A model generated the notes under the pieces. That model searched no databases and had not been told where the DNA came from. It saw nothing but the letters and a program-made list of their open reading frames with translations. A stretch of DNA of 31,061 bases from Hoeflea algicola (GTDB taxonomy: Bacteria; Pseudomonadota; Alphaproteobacteria; Rhizobiales; Rhizobiaceae). A program made the position numbers and the translations under genes. The stretch is taken from assembly GCF_026619415.1 (NCBI RefSeq), contig NZ_JAOVZR010000002.1, positions 1 through 31,061 of the forward strand, in the 5' to 3' direction. Every line of letters begins with the position of its first letter. Position 1 is the stretch's first letter. This document shows, piece by piece, positions 1 through 8,772 of this stretch.

Positions 1-536
1 CTCCCCCAAAGCCCCCATTACATTGACAAAATAGGCCTAATTGAGTTTTGCCGCGCTTTCAGCGATACATTGAACGATACCTTGGTCAACATTCTACCGC
101 AAGAACAGAAATGGATCTATGGGCCTCGAAACGCGGAAATAATTTCCGGATTCCGCCGATTATGGATAAATGGGCGCTCCCTACCGGTTTGTATTTCGGA
201 AGAATTGGGCAGCGGCCAATATTGCAAGAAACCGAAGCCACAAGATTAGCATCTCAAGTCAACAAAAATGCCAATTGGGCGAAAACTAATCTTATTTATG
301 TTGTACGAAAATTTGTTTTTCGCATCGCATGTAATGACATTGATGCTAGCGCATCAGAATGCGACGACGCTTACAGTCGGTGCAGATTCTGGTGCCAGAG
401 GCACAATGTCCACGCGTTATCCAGCCATCCCGGCGCGCTCCAGAAACCTGAATAATATTCCAACACCTGCCCAGAGCAATAAGATGTTCCGAACTCCAGT
501 TTTTCCATTTGATATTGGCGGAGCATGGCTGGGGCA
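1..536. other. region without a confident gene
   Basis: No reading frame here has a good start with a ribosome binding site, and none resembles a family I know. The longest open frame on the plus strand (48-455) begins with TTG and loses protein-like composition after about residue 85. The only clear structure is a palindrome at 133-149. A pair of GATAC words at 64-80 resembles a pair at 30935-30952, which also lies close to a copy of the palindrome, but the order and distance differ, so I do not treat this as a duplicated site. Confidence 0.5.
133..149. repeat. palindrome copy 1 (GCGGAAATAATTTCCGG)
   Basis: Eight-base arms GCGGAAAT and ATTTCCGG flank one central A; the last base breaks perfect symmetry. 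The same 17-bp sequence, with perfect symmetry, occurs at 20414-20430 and 30895-30911. This copy lies in a gene-poor stretch. It could be an operator, a recombinase core site, or a remnant of the same element boundary. Confidence 0.6.
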
Positions 537-557
537 CTAGGACACATGTACCAATTT
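537..557 (+). promoter_or_regulatory. putative operator, copy a of the 21-bp element
   Basis: The sequence CTAGGACACATGTACCAATT followed by T matches 17 of 21 positions of the element seen at 7305, 11748, 14010 and (reversed) 11414. It has a dyad core GGACA-CA-TGTACC. The gene downstream on the plus strand is the secreted protein at 3384. Removing the IS21 insertion and one target copy would place this site about 235 bp upstream of that start, farther than the other copies, so the target gene is uncertain. Confidence 0.5.
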
Positions 558-767
558 ACCTTGCAGGAGAACGGAGTAGCTTTGGTCATTGTCAGAGACA
601 GAGATTCACTAACGCCGGGCAATCAACATACCCAATTCATGGGTCTCTCTTGGATTGGGTATGTTTGCATAAGGACTGCACTTGGATGTCGATAAAACCA
701 AATCAGATGGAGCACATGAGGCCTTCACTTGTCGGGCGCATTTTTACTTTGATATTTTGAACTTGGG

Positions 768-773
768 CAGGAT
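768..773. repeat. target site duplication CAGGAT, left copy
   Basis: CAGGAT directly abuts the left end of the IS21-family element and is repeated at 3360-3365 directly after its right end. A 6-bp duplication is within the usual range for IS21-family insertions. Confidence 0.85.
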
Positions 774-951
774 TGCGTATTCCGGGACGATCCGGCCACT
801 GATTCCGATAGCATCCGGCCACCCATTCCGATTTGATCCGGCCGGGGATTCCGGGGCATCCGGCCACCCCCATTTCAACCCAGTTTAGGCTGCTGCGAGG
901 CGATCTGTAACAGGGCTACTGTTCCGTTCCTTTGGATGGAGAGAGCCCTTT

Positions 952-2481
952 ATGAAGAGATTGCCTATGCGGAAGATAAGGGAAGCCCTGCGGCTTCGGG
1001 CGGATGGATTTTCAGGCCGCCAGGTGGCGCAAAGCCTGTGCGTGGCCCGTGCGACGATTTCGGAATATTTTCGGCGCGCTGATCTGGAAGGTTTGAGCTG
1101 GCCTCTGTCTGCTGATCTGTCGGACGCCGACCTTGAGAACCGCCTGTTTCCCGTTTGCCCCGGCGATGTCCGTCGCGCGGTTCCTCAGCCTGTCTGGGCG
1201 CATGTGCATGCCGAGTTGCGGCGCAAGGGCGTGACGCTGTCGCTGCTGTGGGAGGAGTATCGCGGGGTTCATCACGATGGATACGGCTATAGCCGATACT
1301 GTGAGCTCTACACCCGCTGGGAAGGCAAGCTGTCTCCGGTGATGCGTCAGCGTCATCCTGCAGGCGAGCGGCTGTTTGTCGATTACGCGGGCCCGACAGT
1401 TGATGTTGTCTGCCCCAAAACGGGAGAGGTGCGCACCGCACAAATCTTTGTCGCGACGCTGGGAGCGTCCAATTACACCTATGTCGAAGCCAGCTGGACA
1501 CAGGGCCTGCCGGACTGGGTATCCAGCCATGTGCGTGCCTTTGAGTTCTTCGGTGGCGTGCCTGCGCAGCTGGTTCCAGACAATCTCAAGGCAGGCGTCA
1601 CCAAGGCCTGTTTTTATGATCCTGAGATCAATCGCACCTATGGTGATATGGCGGCACATTACGATACCGCCATCGTTCCGGCGCGGCCTGGAAAGCCGAA
1701 AGACAAGGCAAAGGTGGAAGGCGCTGTTTTGCTGGCCGAGCGCTGGATTTTGGCGCGGCTGCGCAACCAGCACTTTTTTGGCCTTGATGAGGTGAACGCT
1801 GCCATCCGGCCATTGCTGGATCAGCTCAACGGCAAAGTCAGTCGCCATCTTGGTGCAAGCCGCCGCGATCTGTTTGAACGCCTGGATCGGCCCGCTCTGA
1901 AGCCCTTGTCTATGGAGGCCTATGTTTATGCCGAATGGAAGCAGTGCCGCGCGGGCCTCGATTACCATGTCGATATTGGCCGCCATTATTACTCGGTGCC
2001 GCATCAGTTGCTGAAGCAAAAACTATGGGCAAGGATCACCGCACGCACCGTAGAGGTATACTTTAATGGGCAACGCGTTGCCTCTCACGCCAGAACCTCG
2101 GGCAATCGCCAGCACTCCACGATCCGCGATCACATGCCCGCCCATCATCGCTTCCGCGAGGATTGGACGCCACAGCGTATCCGCGGGCAAGCTGTGCGCA
2201 TCGGCCCAAATGTTGAGGTCTTTGTCGATGTGATCATGCGCCAGCGCAAACATCCCGAACAAGGATACAGAACGTGCCTCGGTGTTTTACGGCTGGCCAA
2301 GACCTTCGGGCGGGAGCGCCTGGATGCCGCCTGTTTGCGTGCGCTTGAGATCAACGCCCACTCCTACACATCCCTGCATTCCATTCTGAAGAATGGTTTG
2401 GACCGTCAGCGCCGCGAACCCACCACGGACGGCCCTGCGATCACTCACCCCAATATCCGTGGTGCGGATTACTTCCATTGA
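952..2481 (+). CDS. istA: IS21-family transposase IstA
   Basis: A 509-residue DDE transposase that cuts and joins the element ends with the help of IstB. The N-terminus (about 5-45) is a helix-turn-helix segment with RADGFSGRQVAQSLCVARAT-type spacing, likely binding the terminal repeats. The rve/integrase core follows at about 135-260, with catalytic acidic residues visible as D144 in FVDYAG, D210 in VPDNLKAG and E256 in KAKVEGAV. The C-terminal half has the family's beta-rich region (YYSVPHQLL). The start at 952 follows a GGAGAG ribosome binding site. It ends 12 bp before istB, so the two are co-transcribed. Length is normal for the family and no disruption is seen. Confidence 0.95.
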   Translation: MKRLPMRKIREALRLRADGFSGRQVAQSLCVARATISEYFRRADLEGLSWPLSADLSDADLENRLFPVCPGDVRRAVPQPVWAHVHAELRRKGVTLSLLWEEYRGVHHDGYGYSRYCELYTRWEGKLSPVMRQRHPAGERLFVDYAGPTVDVVCPKTGEVRTAQIFVATLGASNYTYVEASWTQGLPDWVSSHVRAFEFFGGVPAQLVPDNLKAGVTKACFYDPEINRTYGDMAAHYDTAIVPARPGKPKDKAKVEGAVLLAERWILARLRNQHFFGLDEVNAAIRPLLDQLNGKVSRHLGASRRDLFERLDRPALKPLSMEAYVYAEWKQCRAGLDYHVDIGRHYYSVPHQLLKQKLWARITARTVEVYFNGQRVASHARTSGNRQHSTIRDHMPAHHRFREDWTPQRIRGQAVRIGPNVEVFVDVIMRQRKHPEQGYRTCLGVLRLAKTFGRERLDAACLRALEINAHSYTSLHSILKNGLDRQRREPTTDGPAITHPNIRGADYFH

Positions 2482-2493
2482 AGAGGATAGAGA

Positions 2494-3252
2494 ATGCTTG
2501 ATCACCCAACGCTGGATCAGCTCAAAACACTCAGGCTCGACGGCATGGCAGAAGCCTTTGCCGAGATGCAAAAACAGGACGGCACAGCCGGGCTTAGCCA
2601 CGCTGAATGGCTTGGGCTGCTCATTGATCGAGAGACCGCCAGTCGTGAGACGAGGCGATTTGAAAGCCGCATGCGTACAGCAAAACTGCGCCACGTCGGT
2701 GCCTCGCCGGAGGACGTGGATTACAAGTCGCGGCGCGGCCTCGACAAAGCCATGTTCCAGCAGATGCTGACCGGGCGCTGGATCAAGGACAAGCGCAACC
2801 TGATGATCACTGGCCCCTGCGGCGTTGGCAAAACATGGTTGGCCTGCGCTCTGGCGCAAGCCGCCTGCCGAGACGGTATCACTGTGCTGTACAAGCGCAT
2901 GCCACGTCTCTTTGATGAATTGGAACTGGCCCATGGTGACGGACGCTTTCCGCGTCTGTTCAAGGCCCTTACCAAAACTCAACTGCTAATCCTGGACGAC
3001 TGGGGACCGGATCGCCTCAATGCCAGTCAGCGTCGTGACCTTATGGAAATAGTCGAGGACAGATACGAGGTTGGATCAACCTTGATCACAAGCCAATTGC
3101 CCATCGACACCTGGCATGACGTGATCGGGGAACCCACCTTCGCCGATGCCATTCTCGATCGCCTCGTACACAACGCCTATCGCGTCGAACTCGACGGCCA
3201 GAGCATGAGGAAAACCAAACTCGGAACAGGTGACGAAAGCATCCAATCCTGA
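2494..3252 (+). CDS. istB: IS21-family helper ATPase IstB
   Basis: A 252-residue AAA+ ATPase of the DnaC/IstB group that assembles on DNA and directs IstA to targets. Walker A is GPCGVGKT at about 107-114, Walker B is LLILDDWG at about 164-171, and a sensor-like TSQLP segment follows near 200. The N-terminal helical part (1-95) is the IstA-contact region in this family. The ATG at 2494 follows a GAGGATAGAGA purine-rich stretch 12 bp after the istA stop, which supports translational linkage. The length is typical and the gene looks functional. Confidence 0.95.
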   Translation: MLDHPTLDQLKTLRLDGMAEAFAEMQKQDGTAGLSHAEWLGLLIDRETASRETRRFESRMRTAKLRHVGASPEDVDYKSRRGLDKAMFQQMLTGRWIKDKRNLMITGPCGVGKTWLACALAQAACRDGITVLYKRMPRLFDELELAHGDGRFPRLFKALTKTQLLILDDWGPDRLNASQRRDLMEIVEDRYEVGSTLITSQLPIDTWHDVIGEPTFADAILDRLVHNAYRVELDGQSMRKTKLGTGDESIQS

Positions 3253-3359
3253 TAACCAAATCATCAGGCCTCGCAGCCGCTATATAAGGGTGGCCGGATA
3301 CCCCGGTTTAGGTGGCCGGATGTTATCGGAATGGCCGGCCGGATACTCCGGAATGCGCA

Positions 3360-3365
3360 CAGGAT
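3360..3365. repeat. target site duplication CAGGAT, right copy
   Basis: This is the direct repeat of 768-773, abutting the right end of the IS21-family element. Confidence 0.85.
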
Positions 3366-3383
3366 CAAATGCGGCGAAGCCAT

Positions 3384-3899
3384 ATGCGAAAAATTGTGGT
3401 GATATTGGTATCAATTGTTATGGCGACGTCAGCCACTAGGAAAGTCGATGCCAATGAATGGACAACTATCTCCGGCAAAAACGCAAATGGTCTGGCATTC
3501 GCAAATATGCGGACTGAGATGCATGAATTCGCATTCGAATTTTACTGCGATGGAAATGATTGGGAAGACAATCGTCTTGGTATAAAGCTTTTCGCAATCT
3601 CGCTCCCAAGATTATATGCGCAAGATGACGCGGACGCCAGTTTATCCCTCCGCTTCATCTTGTCCGGAGGCACCTCTTATCGAGAGCGTCTGGGCGCCAA
3701 CTATTTTGACGGCGGTCAGGGAGATCAGGCCTGGTTTGGTTCGATCAATGCCGGCAAATCCGAGCTTGATGCTTTAGCGGCGTCGCATCGTCTGGACATC
3801 TTGAATCAGGATGGTGAGCTTGCCTACACTTTTGGGACTAAGGGCAGGGCTATTGGAGTTGCCGCGATCCGCAAACACTGCAAACTTGGAGCGAAGTGA
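3384..3899 (+). CDS. secreted hypothetical protein with invasion-protein-like C-terminus
   Basis: A 171-residue protein with an N-terminal hydrophobic segment MRKIVVILVSIVMATSA that reads as a Sec signal peptide. The mature part has two cysteines (one in FEFYCDGND, one in the final RKHC). Its last 45 residues align by eye with the end of the 415-residue protein at 12408: both have a pattern of LAA/FAAA, then I-NQ-x-GxE, then a short strand, G-x-x-x-A, and a terminal HC. I know similar endings from invasion-associated (IalB-like) secreted proteins, but this assignment is tentative. The ATG at 3384 is chosen because it begins the signal peptide; an in-frame ATG at 3369 is possible. The IS21 insertion lies immediately upstream and may alter expression. 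The next gene starts on the base after the stop. Confidence 0.65.
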   Translation: MRKIVVILVSIVMATSATRKVDANEWTTISGKNANGLAFANMRTEMHEFAFEFYCDGNDWEDNRLGIKLFAISLPRLYAQDDADASLSLRFILSGGTSYRERLGANYFDGGQGDQAWFGSINAGKSELDALAASHRLDILNQDGELAYTFGTKGRAIGVAAIRKHCKLGAK

Positions 3900-4400
3900 G
3901 TGGAAATATCCAAAATCAGACGATGTGCACAATGCCACCAACCCAATCTGATGCCGGTTTCGCGCAAGATGCAGATTTACAATTCGATTGTTCATTACAA
4001 GTGCGGAAATTGTGATGCTGAAGTCGACATCACGCCTGCTGCCAGCATAGGTGTCGCGACAACGGTTGGAATTCTGGCACTTGGGTTTTGGGGGTGGGTT
4101 CTCTTCAGAGGCAGCGGCTCTCCCGGATTTATCGCTTTATCGCTATATGGCGTAGTCGGCCTCATCTATTTCTGGTTTACGCTTACTCCACTCATGAAGC
4201 ATTTCCGGAATCCGTTGCTCAAGCATGGTGAACCGGTTCAGACGCCTGTTGACCCTGCAAATGCCCACATCGCCAGAAGACCAATTCTCTGGATAGAGAG
4301 CCTTGGGTATTTTGCCGGCTTGATCGCACCACTCATCTTCATAATTTGCGTCTTGGGTGGTGCAGCGCTGATTGGTTATATCAATTTCACCTATTTCTGA
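3900..4400 (+). CDS. membrane protein with N-terminal zinc ribbon
   Basis: A 166-residue protein with two CxxC pairs (C9/C12 and C35/C38), a zinc-ribbon arrangement, followed by hydrophobic segments at about 50-69, 77-98 and 135-160. It starts with GTG at 3900, directly after the TGA of the upstream gene, with GGAG about 8 bp before the start inside that gene. This implies translational coupling with the secreted protein at 3384. The topology suggests a cytoplasmic ribbon anchored in the inner membrane. I do not recognise a specific family or function. Confidence 0.7.
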   Translation: MEISKIRRCAQCHQPNLMPVSRKMQIYNSIVHYKCGNCDAEVDITPAASIGVATTVGILALGFWGWVLFRGSGSPGFIALSLYGVVGLIYFWFTLTPLMKHFRNPLLKHGEPVQTPVDPANAHIARRPILWIESLGYFAGLIAPLIFIICVLGGAALIGYINFTYF

Positions 4401-4520
4401 GCCAAACTCAAAGTTCCAAGCACTCAGGATCCCCTACAAAATTTGACGATGGGTGCTGACTTCACCGCCGTCACGATCCGCCATTGTTTTGGAGAGTCCG
4501 GGAGACTGTTGCGGTCTTGC

Positions 4521-4739
4521 CTATTTCTTGCGCGCCTGCCTATACCAAAAAATGCCAACTCCAAGCGCCCAGATCAAATCAATAAACCAAACGACAATTC
4601 CGAAAAATACAAGAAAAACGGTTGCCGCGAGCACCAACGCGCAAGCCAGCAGCAGCAACTGAATGGTCCCGACAACCGGCTTCCGCATAAACAGGGTGCC
4701 GAGACCCGGTACGACCAAATTGCACAGGATTTGAAGCAT
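4521..4739 (-). CDS. small two-helix membrane protein
   Basis: A 72-residue, strongly hydrophobic protein. It begins with a VPGLGTLFMRKPVVGTIQLL segment, like small inner-membrane proteins that have a GLGTL turn and two transmembrane helices (about 20-40 and 42-65) and end in a basic tail (RQARKK). An AGAGGG-like ribosome binding site precedes the ATG at 4739. It is transcribed divergently from the response regulator at 4909 and convergently to the zinc-ribbon gene. Function unknown. Confidence 0.6.
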   Translation of the reverse strand: MLQILCNLVVPGLGTLFMRKPVVGTIQLLLLACALVLAATVFLVFFGIVVWFIDLIWALGVGIFWYRQARKK

Positions 4740-4908
4740 GTGTGAGCCCTCTGAGATTTTCTGGTTTTAATGGTATCCAGGTTGAAGCGAATTTCTCTGA
4801 TCACTTAAGACGGTGTGTCCAGCGCATCCGGTTTTCGGTCTCTTGAGCGCCACTCATTTATAACGTACTGCTGATTCATGATGGTTTGGGAATTCGGGGG
4901 GTAAAGCA

Positions 4909-5517
4909 TTGGTCGGCAGGATTATTATTGCTGACGATCACCCGCTATTCCGTGAAGGTTTGCGACGTATCATTCAGCGCGTAATTACGGCGTCTCTTGT
5001 CGAGGTGACGGACACGGAATCCTTGTTGTTAGAGGCGCAGAAAGACGAAGCTCCGATCATGATGCTGCTTGATCTGGTGTTCCCCGGCTTCAAGGGTGCG
5101 GAAACTGTTGCTGATTTGCGCAAGGCATATCCTGGGTCAGCTTTGGTTGTTATTTCAATGACTGACGACAAGACGGTTGCGGACGAAATGATCGCGGCGG
5201 GGGCAAACGGTTTCATCTCGAAATCCGTCTCCGCCGACGAAATTATGCTTTCCATCAACAAAGTCGTCGAGGGTGAAATTGTTGTCTGTCTGGATGGCGA
5301 TGATTCGATCGGACAAAGCATTATCCCGAACCTCCCGCAACGGCACATCGATGTGCTCGTCGGATTGGGCCAGGGAAAAACAAACAAGGAAATTGCGCGC
5401 GAATTGGGGATTTCTCCCTTTACCGTGCGCGCACATATTTCCGCAGTGTTCAAGTCACTGGGTGTATCCACTCGCTCGGCCGCATCGGCATTGGCCGTTT
5501 TGTATGGCTTGATATAA
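4909..5517 (+). CDS. LuxR/NarL-type two-component response regulator
   Basis: A 202-residue regulator. The receiver domain (about 4-120) has the acidic pocket D9/D10, phospho-acceptor D55 in MLLDLVFPG, T85 and conserved K105 in FISKS. The C-terminal GerE/LuxR helix-turn-helix (about 140-200) contains LGQGKTNKEIARELGISPFT followed by VRAHI. A TTG start at 4909 is preceded by GGGGGG at a good distance; no ATG fits. The gene converges on the hybrid kinase at 5522-7248 with only 4 bp between stop codons, so the two are likely cognate. NarL-type proteins bind short inverted repeats, making this the obvious candidate reader of the 21-bp elements around it. That link is inference. Confidence 0.88.
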   Translation: MVGRIIIADDHPLFREGLRRIIQRVITASLVEVTDTESLLLEAQKDEAPIMMLLDLVFPGFKGAETVADLRKAYPGSALVVISMTDDKTVADEMIAAGANGFISKSVSADEIMLSINKVVEGEIVVCLDGDDSIGQSIIPNLPQRHIDVLVGLGQGKTNKEIARELGISPFTVRAHISAVFKSLGVSTRSAASALAVLYGLI

Positions 5518-5521
5518 CTCA

Positions 5522-7248
5522 TCAGCTTGCGTCGGCGTAGTTGGCTGTCATTGCCAATAGGACAGATCGCAGTTGCATTGGCGACACAGGCTTGTGGAGT
5601 GTCCAGAATCCCTCCTGTTTTGCAAATCCCTCGATCTGGTCGGTGATGGTGCCGCTGATAATTGCGGTAGGCACCGGGGCTCTCTGATTAATTTCTCTTG
5701 CAAGCTCGATGCCGTTTTTCGGGGTATTGAGGTGATAGTCCATAAGCAGCACGTCAAAGCGTGCTGGAAATTCCGACATGGGAGTCCTGGTCTCCACGTC
5801 ATAGCCCCAATTCTGGAGAAGGTTCTTCATTGCCTTCATCACCTGAGGATTGTCGTCGATGATCAGCACAGTCTTGTTGGGCTTTTTGAAAACCTCACTG
5901 GAAACGGCAACAGCTTGTTCTTGAATTGGTCGGGACGAAACGCGAAGTCCCTCAATGGCGACATGGGTACCGACACCCTCTGTCGACCTGAAATCCACAT
6001 CCAGACCCAGAAGGCGCGCCGTCCGCGATACAATCGACAACCCCAAACCCAGCCCATCCCTGCGGCCCGGACCGTGCGGATTGCCGCGAACAAACTCGTT
6101 AAAAATCGCTTCCTGGAGATGATCCGGCACGCCAATTCCCTGATCGAGAACATGAACACTCGCCGCGCCATTTCTGACCCTTGCACCGAGAAGTATCTTG
6201 GCTCCCGGGGCGTATTTGACAGCATTGAAAACCAGGTTCTGGAGTATCGAAGACAGAAGGGCCTTGTCGGTTTTCACACTGATCGAAGTGCCGACCAGCT
6301 TTATGGTACCACCATGCTCTTCTGCTTCAGGCAGCGCTTGCCGCACGGTTTGGCGCAGCACTTCATCCAGAGAAAAAGTTGTCAGGTCGGGTTTCAGGCC
6401 GCCGGAATCCAGTGAAGTGACATTGAGAAGGGATTTGAACAAATTGGAAAGATTGTCGATGGACAGATCAATTGTATCCAGAACATCTTCCCCGTCGGCA
6501 TCGAGTTTTTGATCCCGCAAGCACTCGGTAAGAAGCCCGATGGCATGTATTGGCTGACGCAAGTCGTGATTTGCCTGCGCCAGAAACTGGGTCTTGGCGG
6601 CATTGGCTATATCCGCCTTCTTTGCAGCAGCGAGATATTTATCTGCCAGATCGAGATTTTCGAGTTTGGTCGCCAGATACTCGGACAACTCCTCGCTGGT
6701 GTCGTTGGCCAATCCACACATCATGACAGCGAAGATGAGGACGAGAACCCCCAGCAGAACAAAATCGCCGCCGATCATGAAAATCCGGATGGCGAGTAGC
6801 CCGGTAAAGGGGATTTCGTAGAAAAAGAACGAGAACTTGAATATGCCCAGGGAGCGAGCGGCAGCGGCTGAAGCCCCCGCCACGATTGCCATCTGGATGG
6901 AAAAATGCGCCGGGTTTTGAACGTCCAGCCCGAAAAAGAGAAACGTACCCCAACTGGTGCCAACAAGGGCAAAAAGCGCGTGCAGTTTGTTCTGCCAACG
7001 ATCCAGATTGAGCTCCCGGCTCGTCGGGTTTTCAGCTTGTTTGCCGAGAACGTAGAGCAGAGTTGGCGTCACCAGAATTTCCCAAACGCCCCACAGTGCA
7101 AGCCAGTGCAGCGCCAGCACATCCCAGGCGAGATAGATGAGTACGCTTGCTGAAGCAATGTGGCCAAAAAAATCTTGGCGGGCGCACGCGCAAACAAGCG
7201 GGCGCGGTCCGCCTGGAAGTCAACGTCACCGGGAAACAGCGTTTTCAT
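5522..7248 (-). pseudogene. hybrid sensor histidine kinase, apparent 5' frameshift
   Basis: A membrane kinase with a C-terminal receiver. The open frame from GTG at 7120 encodes 532 residues: several N-terminal membrane helices (about 1-140), a HisKA H-box with H185 in NHDLRQP, an N-box in LVFNAVKYAP near 297-305, glycine-rich DGLGLGLSIV near 355-364, then a receiver with D461 in LLMDYHL and K510. The natural start appears to be ATG 7248 (AGGAT upstream), which reads MKTLFPGDVDF... through PAKIF. At the run of 7 A on the plus strand (7 T in sense; 7166-7172) the frame changes. One extra T would join the two parts without a stop, giving FFGHIASASV and a complete first helix. This may be a sequencing error, phase variation or a true lesion. 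The domain core is otherwise intact. It is convergent with its likely partner regulator. Confidence 0.8.
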
Positions 7249-7304
7249 ACGACGTCTATCCTAATAAACACGCCCTAACCTAGCCCGGCAGAAGAGCTGG
7301 CGCA

Positions 7305-7325
7305 CTAGTACATCTGTCCCAATTG
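7305..7325 (+). promoter_or_regulatory. putative operator, copy b of the 21-bp element
   Basis: CTAGTACATCTGTCCCAATT followed by G. The core is a near-palindrome GTACA-TC-TGTCC. It ends 65 bp before the start of the secreted protein at 7391, nearly the same spacing as copy c before its gene at 11833 (64 bp). The terminal TTG may form part of a -35 box. It lies in the divergent region between the kinase and the secreted-protein gene, so it could serve both. Confidence 0.65.
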
Positions 7326-7390
7326 CAACAGCCCGTCTCTCGCATCTAGCTTTCAGCCACCTTGGCAATAAGCAATGATTGGAAGCGAAA

Positions 7391-7714
7391 ATGGTTGGAA
7401 ATCAAAACTCAATTAAAAAACTGACTTTCCTGGGCGGAGCATTGTTGTGCGCTTTGTCGACCGCCAGCCTGGCAGGCACAAGCGCACCCTTTTACTTCAG
7501 TGATCATGCCGGAAATGTGCAAGGCCTGTACACAGATACCCGTTGCAATGGAATACAGAGCGGTTGCGTTGGATTTGGACGGTACTGCAACACGGATTTC
7601 TATTCGAATTCATATGCACTTAAAAAGGCAAAAGAGACCTGGCAATATCGAGGATACATTGGCATTCGCCAAAACTCAGGAAATAATTCCGTGGTATGTG
7701 AACTGAAGAAATAG
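7391..7714 (+). CDS. small secreted cysteine-containing protein
   Basis: A 107-residue protein. The signal peptide runs through FLGGALLCALSTASLAG, with a likely cut after SLA. The mature part has four cysteines (TRCNG, SGCVG, RYCNT, VVCEL), consistent with disulfides in the periplasm or outside the cell. The signal region closely resembles that of the protein at 11833 (shared TFLxGALLC), and both genes have the 21-bp element at the same distance upstream. The ATG at 7391 is preferred over an in-frame TTG at 7379 because GGAAG sits just before it. A lipoprotein gene follows 8 bp after the stop, so they form an operon. Family not recognised. Confidence 0.7.
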   Translation: MVGNQNSIKKLTFLGGALLCALSTASLAGTSAPFYFSDHAGNVQGLYTDTRCNGIQSGCVGFGRYCNTDFYSNSYALKKAKETWQYRGYIGIRQNSGNNSVVCELKK

Positions 7715-7722
7715 CAAATTTC

Positions 7723-8547
7723 ATGAAATACCTGTTTCTAATTCTTCTGTTCATTGCATCTGGGTGTTCGTCAACGTGGGAATCCTCCAGCGCTGTCTCG
7801 ACACGAGGAAGCGGTGAACAGAGAACGATTGTTGCGGCTAGCACTCAACGGGCTGAAAGCCTCAATGGCGACGAGGTGTTCCTGCTGATTTACCGCGAAG
7901 GCGGATTTGTCGGCTCCGCGACAGCATGGCCAGTTCAGTACAATGGAACCAAAATTGGCGCACTGAAAAACGGATCGTTTATAGCCATCAAGACAAATGC
8001 CGGGATAAAAACGCTCACGCCGGAATCCCATCTCGGTATCTATTCCGAAGGGGTGGAGCAATTTGAGCTGAACGCCGATGCCGGCCGCACCTATTATTTG
8101 AAGCATGGTCCGGATTCAATCTACACCTCGAAGGTCAAGATCAGGCAAGTACCGGCGGCAAAAGCCAGCGCTGAAATCGCAAAATATTCGCTTGTGAAAG
8201 TTATCAACGAATACAGAGGCTCAGTGGTCAAATCCGAAGGCAATATCAGCTCCGTCATCGGAAGGGTGTTTATTGAGCGGGGAATCAGGACATTGCCGGC
8301 CAGACCAGGCTCCCCGTTGTACGTTGGCGACAAGGTCAATGTGGAAGAGGACTCGAGAGCGAACATAATCATTCGTGGCGGGCTCATCAAGATCACCGAG
8401 AAGATGTCTTATCAAATACCAGATGCCCCAAAAGCCGCGCCGCCGCCCGGCATGGCATCAAAGGCGTGGATCAAGATCAAGAAACTGCTTGAGGGGGAGA
8501 ATTTCGAACTCAAGGGGGCAACGTCGACCGGGGGTGTGCGCGGATAG
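7723..8547 (+). CDS. lipoprotein with DUF2846-like and FecR-like domains
   Basis: A 274-residue protein with a lipobox at its N-terminus (IASGC, lipidated C15). Residues about 48-130 (VFLLIYREGG through TYYLKHGP) resemble the DUF2846 lipoprotein domain, a beta-sandwich common in periplasmic proteins. Residues about 178-235 have the FecR-like pattern, with GRVFIERG, then GSPLYVGDKVNVEEDSRANI, then IIRGGLIKI. FecR-like segments bind sugars or mediate envelope interactions in several secretion and surface systems; here the role is unknown. The start at 7723 is 8 bp after the upstream stop. The C-terminus is proline- and glycine-rich. Confidence 0.72.
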   Translation: MKYLFLILLFIASGCSSTWESSSAVSTRGSGEQRTIVAASTQRAESLNGDEVFLLIYREGGFVGSATAWPVQYNGTKIGALKNGSFIAIKTNAGIKTLTPESHLGIYSEGVEQFELNADAGRTYYLKHGPDSIYTSKVKIRQVPAAKASAEIAKYSLVKVINEYRGSVVKSEGNISSVIGRVFIERGIRTLPARPGSPLYVGDKVNVEEDSRANIIIRGGLIKITEKMSYQIPDAPKAAPPPGMASKAWIKIKKLLEGENFELKGATSTGGVRG

Positions 8548-8772
8548 AGGCAGACAGGGTGAGCGCATCTTTCCGCCTACTCAATAGCGAAACTCATTCC
8601 GACCACATCAATCCCGGATCACCTTATGGGGCAGGCCGAGCAATCTGGCGCAAGGCAAAAGCGGGCGTTCCAGGCTGCGCCATCAAAGACGTCCCTTGGC
8701 GTTTGCCGCTCCGCCGGCGCCGATGATTTGCGCAGTTTTCTCAGAGACGGGCTCCACCAAGGGAACATCACC

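Larger units (their letters stand above)
774..3359 (+). mobile_element. IS21-family insertion sequence, complete
   Basis: The element is 2586 bp with ends TGCG...CGCA, matching the TG/CA rule of the family. The left end (774-870) and right end (3289-3359) carry multiple inverted copies of the words ATCCGGCC and ATTCCGATA, the long repeated termini typical of IS21. Outer inverted repeats start TGCGTATTCCGG on the left and, read inward, TGCGCATTCCGG on the right. It encodes istA and istB in the usual order and is flanked by CAGGAT duplications, so both frames and ends appear intact. It inserted about 20 bp upstream of the start of the secreted-protein gene at 3384 and so separates that gene from its original upstream DNA. 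Confidence 0.93.

Noticed and set aside
48..455. 135-codon open frame at the left end
   Set aside because: TTG start, no ribosome binding site, and protein-like composition fades; it also contains the palindrome. Not supported as a gene.
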